From the NCBI RefSeq assembly GCF_013761175.1, contig NZ_JACDUR010000003.1, positions 723,791-787,790 on the forward strand: 64,000 bases of DNA, read 5' to 3'. Below are positions 1 to 7,495 of this stretch, piece by piece. Numbering within the stretch: position 1 is the first letter of the stretch; each line of letters opens with the position of its first letter. The DNA is from Nonomuraea soli (GTDB taxonomy: Bacteria > Actinomycetota > Actinomycetes > Streptosporangiales > Streptosporangiaceae). The position numbers were made by a program, and so were the translations under genes. Under the pieces are notes generated by a model. That model saw nothing but the letters and a program-made list of their open reading frames with translations. It was not told the DNA's origin and searched no databases.

Positions 1-1418
1 ACCACGCCGTGGCCTGGCTGGAGCAGCACCTGCGCGGCCATCGCGGCACCGTCGTCGCCATCACCCACGACCGGGTCTTCCTGGAGCGCATCACCTCGGT
101 GATCCTCGAAGTCGACCTCGGCAAGGTGCGGCGCTACGGCAACGGGTACTCCGGCTACCTCGCCGCCAAGGCGGCCGAACGCGCCGCCTGGACGCGGCGG
201 CACGAGGAGTGGGTGCTTGAGGTCGAACGGCACAGCGGCCTCGTCGCGGCCAACGCGGGTAGGATGGCGGCGATCCCGCGCAAGATGTCGAAGGCGGGCA
301 TGGGCGGGATCGGCGCCTGGCGTGCTCGCGGGCGTTCGCACGGGGCGATGGGGCGGATCCGGCAGTCGCAGGCGCGCCTGGAGGCCCTCCACGGCGACCC
401 GGTCGCGGCACCGCCGGAGCGGCTGCGCTTCAGCGCCTCGATCACGACCAGCTCGGGCACGATTCCAGGCACGGTTGCTGGCACGGTTGCTGGCGCGACA
501 CTCGCCGGTACCGCGGGCTCATCACGGGGCCTCGGCTCACTGGACGCCGCAGGCGTGGGCCCGTCCCCGGCCCTCGCCCCAGGCGCCAACGCCGCCGGTG
601 GCCTCGGCTCACTGGACGCCGCCGGCGTGGGCCTGTCACCGGCGGTCGCCCGAGGCGTCACCGCCGCCTCGGGCCCGTCCCCGGCCGTGGCCTCAGGCGC
701 CACCGCCGACGCGAGCCCGTCACCGGCCGTCGGCGGGCTCGCGGCCGCACTGCACACCCCGGATCAACCCTCCGCCCTCGACCAGCCCTGGCAGGCCATC
801 GCCGAAACCATGCTCACCCAGCTCTTCCCGCCGAGGGCCGAGCTGACCGGCGTCACCGTCGGCTCCCGCCTGCACCTGCCCGGTGGCCTGCGCATCGGGT
901 ACGGCGAGCGCCTGCTCGTCACCGGACCCAACGGTGCAGGCAAGTCCACCCTCATGCGCGTCCTCGCCGGCGAGCTCACCCCCGACACCGGCACCGTCCA
1001 CGTCAACGGCACCGTCGGCTACCTGCGACAGGAGGAAACCCCCTGGAACCCGGCACTCACCGTGCTCCAAGCCTTCGCCTCCGGCCGCGCCGGTGCCCCG
1101 GAGGAGCACGCCGAGGCGCTCCTGTCGCTGGGCCTGTTCCGGCCCGGCGACCTGCGGCTCCGGGTCGGCGAGCTCTCGTACGGCCAGCGCCGCCGCATCG
1201 AGCTCGCCCGCCTCGTCACCGACCCCGTCGACCTGCTCCTCCTCGACGAGCCCACCAACCACCTGTCTCCCGCGCTGGTGGAGGAGCTTGAGGAGGCCCT
1301 GGTCGACTACCCGGGCGCGCTGGTGATCGTCACCCACGACCGCCGCATGCGTTCCCGCTTCACCGGCACCCACGTGGAGCTCGACGCGGGCAAGATCGTC
1401 GCCCGCCGCACCGTGTAA
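1..1418 (+). CDS. ABC-F ATPase, antibiotic-resistance type (5' truncated)
   Basis: ABC-F proteins have two fused ATPase domains and no membrane part; the actinomycete resistance members (TlrC, OleB, CarA type) act on the ribosome to displace bound antibiotic. The gene runs in from outside the window: the reading frame is open from base 3 and starts inside the first nucleotide-binding domain, just before its H-loop (AITHDRVF). Then follow a basic interdomain linker (PRKMSKAG, RGRSHGAMGRIR) and a complete second domain with Walker A GPNGAGKST, signature LSYGQRRR, Walker B LLLLDEPTNHL and H-loop IVTHDRR. Between linker and second domain lies an unusual Ala/Gly/Pro/Ser-rich insert of about 110 residues containing direct repeats. 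It ends with TAA. The first Walker A and the true start are not visible. Confidence 0.9.
   Translation, partial: HAVAWLEQHLRGHRGTVVAITHDRVFLERITSVILEVDLGKVRRYGNGYSGYLAAKAAERAAWTRRHEEWVLEVERHSGLVAANAGRMAAIPRKMSKAGMGGIGAWRARGRSHGAMGRIRQSQARLEALHGDPVAAPPERLRFSASITTSSGTIPGTVAGTVAGATLAGTAGSSRGLGSLDAAGVGPSPALAPGANAAGGLGSLDAAGVGLSPAVARGVTAASGPSPAVASGATADASPSPAVGGLAAALHTPDQPSALDQPWQAIAETMLTQLFPPRAELTGVTVGSRLHLPGGLRIGYGERLLVTGPNGAGKSTLMRVLAGELTPDTGTVHVNGTVGYLRQEETPWNPALTVLQAFASGRAGAPEEHAEALLSLGLFRPGDLRLRVGELSYGQRRRIELARLVTDPVDLLLLDEPTNHLSPALVEELEEALVDYPGALVIVTHDRRMRSRFTGTHVELDAGKIVARRTV
528..671 (+). repeat. Two 72-bp direct repeats inside the ABC-F gene
   Basis: Two consecutive 72-bp units (528-599 and 600-671) encode 24-residue blocks that both begin GLGSLDAAGVG. 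The first half of the unit is nearly identical at DNA level and the second half has diverged. More degenerate blocks (GPSPAVASGATA, ASPSPAV) follow to about 740, and a short TVAG repeat precedes at about 470-495. The unit is a multiple of three, so the frame is kept; it lies between the two ATPase domains. Confidence 0.85.
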
Positions 1419-1813
1419 CCGGGGCGCTTCACCCTTGGGCGCTCGTCCGTGGAGTCGCGCTTGAGGGAGACGCCGCAGTCACACCCGAGGGAACGGCATC
1501 GGCCGCTTCAGCCGCGCCGGGGGCGAGGTGTCGTCCCCTCGGGCGTGCTCGAAGGCGGGTCTCACCCTCTCGGGCGCGCCGAAGGCGAGGGGCGTGTCCG
1601 AAGGCGAGTGTCGTCCCCTTGGAGGTGCCCGAAGGCGAGGCGTCGTCCCCTTTGGGCACCCAATCACGCGCTGGGGGTCCGGCGGGCAGGGCAGGCAGCT
1701 CTGGTTCTTCGGACAGGCCGATCACCCGTCGAAAACCTCAGTCAGAGCCCGAGCTCCGGCCCCGGTGGCTCAACTCGCCCGGCCCGGTGGCTCAACTCGC
1801 GCAGCCCGGTGGC
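1419..1813. repeat. Non-coding gap with two families of short repeats
   Basis: No convincing gene lies in these 395 bases between two convergent coding regions. From about 1523 to 1665 there are four or five degenerate units of about 19-32 bp, each starting GGCGAG/GGCGGG and ending near CCGAA or CTCGAA, with a core like TGTCGTCCCCT. From about 1763 to 1825 the unit CCCGGTGGCTCAACTCGC occurs three times with a period of about 19-24 bp; the last copy runs into the 3' end of the next gene. Function unknown; termination or replication slippage are possibilities. Confidence 0.7.
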
Positions 1814-4800
1814 TCAACTCGCGCGGATCGCCGAGCCCACCTCGCCCACCCGGTCGGCGAGGAGCCCGATCGCCCCCACCGCCCGCGTCACCGGGTCGTC
1901 CGCCGCCCCGCCCAGCGCCCGGGCCCGCAGGAACGCCTGCTTGACGTCCCTCCACCGAGCCTCCTGCTCGGCGGTCAGCACCCCGCGCAGCTCGGCCAGC
2001 TTCAGCAGGTTCGACTCCGCATCCGTCGTCAACGTCTGCGCCTCACCCAGGTAGTGGTCGGAGATGACCGCCTCCAGCTCGGCGTCGTTCATCGCGGGGA
2101 CGATGCGCTCGGCGAGCTTGTTCATGTTCCGATACGACCCCTGCAACTTGTACGGAGGCTCGGTGCGCGCATCGTCGGACTGGGCGGCCGAGGCGATGTA
2201 GGCCTGGTTGTTGGCCAGCACCACCTCCTGCACCCTGATCAGCTTGCGCAGGACGGCGAGGACCTGCTCCAGCTCGACCTTGGAGTACGGGTGCGTGAGC
2301 TGGTCGGCACGGACCGACGAGTCACCGCGTGCCAGCCGGACCAGCAGCTCGACGTCGCCGCGGTCGCGGGTCGACAGGGGGGCGAGCACCGGGTTGGAGG
2401 TCAGCGCGTTGTCAATGTAGCTCAGCGCGAACAGCTCCTCCCTGCCGCTGAGCACGTCACCCAGGTTCCACACGTCGGCGCGGTTGGAGAGCATGTCGGG
2501 GATGCGGAAACGCTGCCCGGACTCGGTGTACGGGTTGCCCGCCATGCACACGGCGAAGCGCTTGCCCCGCAGGTCGTAGGTGCGGGTGCGGCCGTTCCAC
2601 ACGCCCTCGATGCGCCGCTGGGCGTCGCACAGCGAGATGAACTTCTGCAGCAGCTCGGGCGAGGTGTGTTGAATGTCGTCGAGGTAGAGCAGCGTGTTGT
2701 TGCCCGACTCCAGCGCGAAGGAGATCTTCTCGACCTCCTGGCGGGCGGTGGCGTTGGGCGCCTCGGCGGGATCGAGCGAGGTGACGTCGTGACCGAGTGC
2801 CGGACCGTTGACCTTGACGAAGAGCAGCCCGAGGCGGCTGGCGACGTACTCCATCAGCGTCGTCTTGCCGTACCCGGGCGGTGAGATGAGCAGCAGGAGC
2901 CCCATCTGGTCGGTGCGCTTGCCCTCTCCAGCGGCGCCGAGCTGCTTGGCGAGGTTGTCGCCGATGAGCGGCAGGTAGACCTCGTCGAGGAGCCGGTTGC
3001 GCACGAAGGCGCTCATGACCTTGGGCCTGTACTCCTCGAGCCGCAGCTTGTCCTTCTCGATCTGGACCAGCTCGTTGCGGCGCTTCTGGTAGGCCCGGTA
3101 GGCGGGCACCCGCTCGTCGCGGAAGGCCTTGGTCCTGGGCAGGATCTCGTCGAGCCTGACCTCCAGCCTGCGTTCGGAGATGCGGGGATGGGTGCCGAGC
3201 AGCCCTTCGACGGTGGCGGTCAGCGCGGCGCTGGAGTCGTAGCGCGGCACGTCGCACAGTAGGAGCGCCAGCGCCTCGGGCAGCTCGGGGGCCTGCTCGA
3301 ACGCCTCCAGCCAGGCCTGGGCGAGCTGGACTCTGTACGGCAGGGCGAGCTGCTGGAGGTCGGCCTGGAACTCCCTGACCTTGTCCGGGCCGAGCGCTTG
3401 GTGGAAGCGCTCGATCAGGGCCCGGGCGGTGGAGCTGGTGACGAAGCCCGCGGGCGTGGCGGCCAGCTCCTCGACGAGGTACTCGCCCGCGAGCGCCGCC
3501 GTAGCGCCGTCGACCCCGAGTGCCGCGGCCAGGTCGGCCACGCTCATGTCGTCGAGGGCATGGGGGCTCGCGCCATGGTGACCGTTGGTGGAGGTCGAGG
3601 CCTGGGGGATGGGGGAGCCGGCGTGGATGCCCGCCGAGCTGGACGGCGAATGGCTGTCGGCCGCCGAGCTCATCGCCGCGCCGCCACCGGGTGCGGAGAG
3701 ACCGGGCGCGCCGCTACCGGGCGTGGAGTGACCGGTTACACCGCCACCGCTCGGCGTGGAGTGACCGGGCGCACTGCCACCACCCGGCGTGGAGTGACCG
3801 GGCGCACTGCCACCGCCCGCCGTGGCGTGACCGGGCGCACTGCCACCGCCCGCCGTGGCGTGACCGGGTACACCGCCACCGCTCGGCGTGGAGAGGCCCG
3901 GCGCACTGCCACCGCCCGCCGTGGCGTGACCGGGTACACCCCCGCCGCCCGGCGTGGAAAGACCGGGCGCACCGCCACCGCCGGGCGCAGAGAGGGGGCC
4001 GCCGGAGGCCGGCGCCGGGAAGGGGCTGATGGGTGTGGGCGCCCCTGTGTGGTGGGCGGCGGGGTGCGGCTGCAGGGGGTGGCCGCCGGTGGCGGTGAAG
4101 CCTGTGGGGTGGCCGGTGGGCGACGAGATCGTGGTCGCGTGGGTGGCGGCGAGGGCCTGCTCGGCGAGCGGCGGCACTTGGCCCGAGTGCGCCTGGTCCG
4201 CGCTCACCCGCCCCAAGAACCGCGCAATCGCACCCCCCAGCTCCCCGCCCAACGCCTCGACCCCACCCGACGCCCCTCCGAACAACCCCCGGGCACGCGC
4301 CAGCGACGAAGCTCGCACGGCGATTGTTTTACGTGAAACCTCATCCACCCCATACGCCCAATACAGCTGCGCCGCAGCCCGAGCCCTGGAGGGGAAGCGC
4401 AACAACCCCGCCCCCAACGTCAGCCGTACCAGCGCGTCGAGGATCAGCGCCGCGTCATGGTCGTGCACCCCCCGCTCGTACCCCTCGTCGTAGCGCGACT
4501 CCGCCGCCTGCCGTACGAGGGCCGGGAGGTCGTCGTCGGGCCGGGCGGTGGGGAGCAGGGCGGCGGCCAGGTGTTCGCCCCGGTAGACGTGGGGCGTCTC
4601 GGAGACGAGGAGCTGGTCCCAGAACGGCCGGGTGTCGGCGAAGGAGGCGGGGGCGGGGGAGCGGTAGTCGGTGCCGGTGATGGAGAAGTGCATCGTCCCG
4701 TCGTGGGGCACGAGCGTCAGGTCGATGGGCTGGGTGTTGACCGCGAACCGGTGCCGCCCCAGGCGGAGGGTCTCGCCCCCGTCGGTGAACAGGTCGAGCC

Positions 4801-7303
4801 GGTCGCGCAGGGCGCGGCCGGCCTCCTGCTGGGCGGCCTTGAGGCGGCCGTCGAGCTCCTCGGCGCGCACGCTGTCGCCCAGCTCGCGCAGCTCGGACGA
4901 GACCGCGCGGAGCTTGGTGATCATGGGGTCGGTGGCGAAGTAGGTGTTGACGTCGTCGAGCGTGGCGAGCGTGGAGACGCGGCGCGAGACGCTGGTCAGG
5001 ATGCGTTCGGCCGAGGTGAAGAGCCGGTCGGTGCGGCGGGTGCGCTCGTCGAGCAGGGTCTGTTTGCGCGCCGAGAACGCCTCGTAGACGTCGTCGCGCT
5101 TGTCGGCGAGCTGGGCGGAGAAGTCGTCGAGCTCGCCGAAGCGGGATTCGAGGGTCTCCAGTTGCAGCATGAGCTTGCCGAGCTGCTCGTCGCAGCGCTC
5201 GGGGCTGCCTGCCATGGCCAGCGCGCCGGTGACGGCCTGGCCGAGCAGGGCGAACTCGGCGGCGAAGGCGGCGCGGCCCTCGACGGTCATCAGCTCGCGG
5301 CGGCGGCCGTCGAGGATGGCACGCGCGCGGTTGACCCCGGCGATGACCTCGGCGATGCGGGCCAGGATGGAGGTGCGGACGGTGGCGTCGGCGATGTCGA
5401 GGGAGCCGACGACCTCGGTGACGACCTCCAGTCCTTCCGACTGGACGGCGAGCTTCTCGACGACGGGCGCCGACTGCGACACGGTGGCGATCGCCCCTGC
5501 CTCGGCGGCCAGCTGTTCGACGGCGGCGTGGTAGCCGGTGAAGGCGTCGGCGCCCTGCAGGAAGGAGACGGCGCGCTCGCCGACGGACTTCAGCTCGGCC
5601 GCCAGTTCGGCAGAGAGCCCTTCGAGCCGGGTCACGTCGATGTAGCGGATCTCGCGCAGCCCGACCAGTCGTCCCTGGGCGCGGCGCAGCGAGGCGAGCG
5701 ACGCGACCCACGCGTCGGCGGAGCCCGGCGTGTCGGCCCGCGCCTGGCGGATCAGCGTGACGGTCTCGTCGGAGGCCTCGCGCAGCGCCCGCTCGGCCTG
5801 CTCGGTGAGCTGCTCGACCTTCTCGAACTCGTCGAGCACCTGCTCGGCGGTGGCGCGCACCTCGGCCAGCGGCTCGCGCAGGCCGTGTTCGCCGAGCCAG
5901 TGGTAGTGGTCGGCGGCGCGGGTGCACGCGGCGATGAGCGCCTCGAACATCGCCTGGGAGGCGGCCATCTCGTCGCCCATGCGCGCCACGGACAGCGCGT
6001 CGGAGATGCCCCTGACCAGCTCGGCGTTGCCGATGCGCTCCAGCGGGCCGGTGCCGGCGGGCTGGGCGGCGGCGTAGGTGTCGGAGACGTACGGGGTCTG
6101 CCAGACCTGCATCGGGTGCACGCGGGTCGGCTCGTCGGAGGTGGCCCTGAAGACGATCATCGTGCCGTCGTCGAACAGCGAGAACCCGTGGCACGGGATC
6201 GGGTTGGCGACCTCCTTGCGGATCACGTTGTACGGCAGCAGCAGTGACCTGCCGTCGCCGCGCGCGTGGAAGACGTAGAGCGCGTCCTCGCCGTTGGGCG
6301 AGCGGATGACGCGCTCGAACTCCAGGTCGGTGACGTCGGTGTCGAAGGTCTTGCTGATGCCCGTGGACAGGTAGTAGCCGCCGGGGAAGATCAGACCCTG
6401 GTCCTCGGGCAGTCGCTGGCACGCCTGGCCGATGCCGTCGAGCCTGGTGACGATCTTGGTGCGGGTGTTGAAGACCAGGTGCCGCCAGGCGGTCTCCTTG
6501 TACGGCTTGACGCGCAGCAGGAGAAGCGGGCCGATGCGGGCGTATTCGACGTCGGCGTCGGCGAGTGACTGCAGGGGCTCGTTGACGGGCTCGGTGTAGA
6601 TGCCCTCGCCCGACTCGGTGTTGTCCTCGATCTTGATCGTCAGGTCGCCGCCGACCGTCTCGACGAAGACCTCGTTGCCGATCGCGATGTGGGGATGGCG
6701 GCCAAGGACGTGGTCGTCGCGGGTGGTCGGGATCCACTCGAAGTCGTGCGACGGCGGCATGACGTGGTCGCGCTCGCCCTGGTTGTCCTGGTAGGCGGCG
6801 GCTCCGGCCGCGTCGACGCTCCACCTGAGCACGCGCGTGTCGCTGGGACCGGTCTGGAAGACGGCCAGCAGCTTGCCCTCCACCCGCCGGAGCTGGGTGA
6901 GACGGGTCTCCTTGTAGTAGCGGTACAACTCGGCGAAGTCCTTACGGAAGGCGGGGTCGTTGAGCGACGCCAACTCTGCCGCCTCGAACCTGAACGCCGA
7001 GTCCTCCCGGGTGAACCTGTGGACAGAGAACACGTCGTTGACGGACGTCTCGGACTTCAGGCCGATGAAGACGTTGTACCCGAACAGCATCACGTCGCCG
7101 AGCGAGACGATGTCTCTGAGAACGCAGTTGTTCTCGGTGCGGAGGCGCTCGGTGCCGATGAGCGTGAGCTCCGACCCGCCGAAGACCTCCAGGCGCTGGG
7201 TGTTGAGGCTTTCCGCGGCCCTGGCCAGTTCCTTCGACTGGGCGAGCAGGCGGTTCCTGAGCACCTCGTAGGTGCCTGCCTCGAGGCCGGTCGTCTCGGT
7301 CAT
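1814..7303 (-). CDS. Giant AAA+ ATPase, DNA-repair-ATPase (DUF3686) family
   Basis: A 1829-residue protein. The N-terminal ~450 residues match the DUF3686/'DNA repair ATPase' type (e.g. SVHRFTREDSAFRF, FPGGYYLSTG), followed by long charged coiled-coil segments (about 500-800). The C-terminus holds an AAA+ module with Walker A PPGYGKTT at about residue 1475, Walker B LLYLDDIQH at about 1538 and sensor region CMAGNP. Residues about 1095-1205 are a Gly/Pro/Ser/His linker of tandem 11-residue units. I chose the ATG at 7303 because AGAAGGACAGG sits just upstream; an in-frame start at 7366 would add a His/Gly-rich stretch. The family role is unproven; homologues are found near flotillin, PspA and other membrane-stress genes. 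Here flotillin and NfeD-like genes lie directly upstream on the same strand, so a membrane-tethered remodelling ATPase is the best inference. Confidence 0.85.
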   Translation of the reverse strand: MTETTGLEAGTYEVLRNRLLAQSKELARAAESLNTQRLEVFGGSELTLIGTERLRTENNCVLRDIVSLGDVMLFGYNVFIGLKSETSVNDVFSVHRFTREDSAFRFEAAELASLNDPAFRKDFAELYRYYKETRLTQLRRVEGKLLAVFQTGPSDTRVLRWSVDAAGAAAYQDNQGERDHVMPPSHDFEWIPTTRDDHVLGRHPHIAIGNEVFVETVGGDLTIKIEDNTESGEGIYTEPVNEPLQSLADADVEYARIGPLLLLRVKPYKETAWRHLVFNTRTKIVTRLDGIGQACQRLPEDQGLIFPGGYYLSTGISKTFDTDVTDLEFERVIRSPNGEDALYVFHARGDGRSLLLPYNVIRKEVANPIPCHGFSLFDDGTMIVFRATSDEPTRVHPMQVWQTPYVSDTYAAAQPAGTGPLERIGNAELVRGISDALSVARMGDEMAASQAMFEALIAACTRAADHYHWLGEHGLREPLAEVRATAEQVLDEFEKVEQLTEQAERALREASDETVTLIRQARADTPGSADAWVASLASLRRAQGRLVGLREIRYIDVTRLEGLSAELAAELKSVGERAVSFLQGADAFTGYHAAVEQLAAEAGAIATVSQSAPVVEKLAVQSEGLEVVTEVVGSLDIADATVRTSILARIAEVIAGVNRARAILDGRRRELMTVEGRAAFAAEFALLGQAVTGALAMAGSPERCDEQLGKLMLQLETLESRFGELDDFSAQLADKRDDVYEAFSARKQTLLDERTRRTDRLFTSAERILTSVSRRVSTLATLDDVNTYFATDPMITKLRAVSSELRELGDSVRAEELDGRLKAAQQEAGRALRDRLDLFTDGGETLRLGRHRFAVNTQPIDLTLVPHDGTMHFSITGTDYRSPAPASFADTRPFWDQLLVSETPHVYRGEHLAAALLPTARPDDDLPALVRQAAESRYDEGYERGVHDHDAALILDALVRLTLGAGLLRFPSRARAAAQLYWAYGVDEVSRKTIAVRASSLARARGLFGGASGGVEALGGELGGAIARFLGRVSADQAHSGQVPPLAEQALAATHATTISSPTGHPTGFTATGGHPLQPHPAAHHTGAPTPISPFPAPASGGPLSAPGGGGAPGLSTPGGGGVPGHATAGGGSAPGLSTPSGGGVPGHATAGGGSAPGHATAGGGSAPGHSTPGGGSAPGHSTPSGGGVTGHSTPGSGAPGLSAPGGGAAMSSAADSHSPSSSAGIHAGSPIPQASTSTNGHHGASPHALDDMSVADLAAALGVDGATAALAGEYLVEELAATPAGFVTSSTARALIERFHQALGPDKVREFQADLQQLALPYRVQLAQAWLEAFEQAPELPEALALLLCDVPRYDSSAALTATVEGLLGTHPRISERRLEVRLDEILPRTKAFRDERVPAYRAYQKRRNELVQIEKDKLRLEEYRPKVMSAFVRNRLLDEVYLPLIGDNLAKQLGAAGEGKRTDQMGLLLLISPPGYGKTTLMEYVASRLGLLFVKVNGPALGHDVTSLDPAEAPNATARQEVEKISFALESGNNTLLYLDDIQHTSPELLQKFISLCDAQRRIEGVWNGRTRTYDLRGKRFAVCMAGNPYTESGQRFRIPDMLSNRADVWNLGDVLSGREELFALSYIDNALTSNPVLAPLSTRDRGDVELLVRLARGDSSVRADQLTHPYSKVELEQVLAVLRKLIRVQEVVLANNQAYIASAAQSDDARTEPPYKLQGSYRNMNKLAERIVPAMNDAELEAVISDHYLGEAQTLTTDAESNLLKLAELRGVLTAEQEARWRDVKQAFLRARALGGAADDPVTRAVGAIGLLADRVGEVGSAIRAS
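3684..4000 (-). repeat. 33-bp tandem repeat array in the ATPase gene
   Basis: About nine contiguous units of mostly 33 bp encode variants of the 11-residue motif GGGSAPGHATA (also GGGVPGHATA, GGGSAPGHSTP, GGGAPGLSTP). The central copies are almost identical at DNA level, indicating recent duplication; the edges shorten to 30 bp or degenerate. Every unit keeps the frame. The residues predict a flexible, uncharged linker between the coiled-coil part and the AAA+ module. Confidence 0.9.
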
Positions 7304-7390
7304 CGTCCTGTCCTTCTCATGGCCGTGGCCGTGGCCGTGGCTGGGTCCTGCCGGTCGCTGCTGCACGGGGGCCTAAGGAGGGGCATACGC

Positions 7391-7440
7391 GGCGAAGCGA
7401 TCCGCCCCGCCGTACGGCGAAGCGATCCGCCCCGCCGTAC
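7391..7440. repeat. Perfect 25-bp tandem duplication
   Basis: Two identical 25-bp copies, 7391-7415 and 7416-7440, each starting GGCGAAGCGATCC and ending CCGCCGTAC. Their junction forms the palindrome CGCCGTACGGCG. They sit in the 192-bp gap between the flotillin and ATPase genes. Confidence 0.9.
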
Positions 7441-7449
7441 GCCCCGTGG

Positions 7450-7487
7450 GCCGGTGCACCCGCACCACCGCGGGAGGGTGCACCGGC
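7450..7487 (-). terminator. Hairpin 3' of the flotillin gene
   Basis: A perfect 12-bp inverted repeat, GCCGGTGCACCC (7450-7461) with GGGTGCACCGGC (7476-7487), encloses a 14-base loop. It begins 8 bases past the flotillin stop codon. No T-tract follows in the minus direction, as is common for actinobacterial hairpins. It may partly insulate the downstream ATPase gene. Confidence 0.65.
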
Positions 7488-7495
7488 GCCTCGGA

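Noticed and set aside
3684..4000. The 33-bp repeats look at first like a CRISPR array
   Set aside because: Units are directly contiguous without spacers, are in frame, and encode a clear 11-residue protein repeat.
4455..6824. A 789-codon Arg-rich open frame on the minus strand in another frame of the ATPase gene
   Set aside because: Its composition (Arg/Pro-rich) is typical of a shifted frame of GC-rich coding DNA; the ATPase frame has the family motifs.
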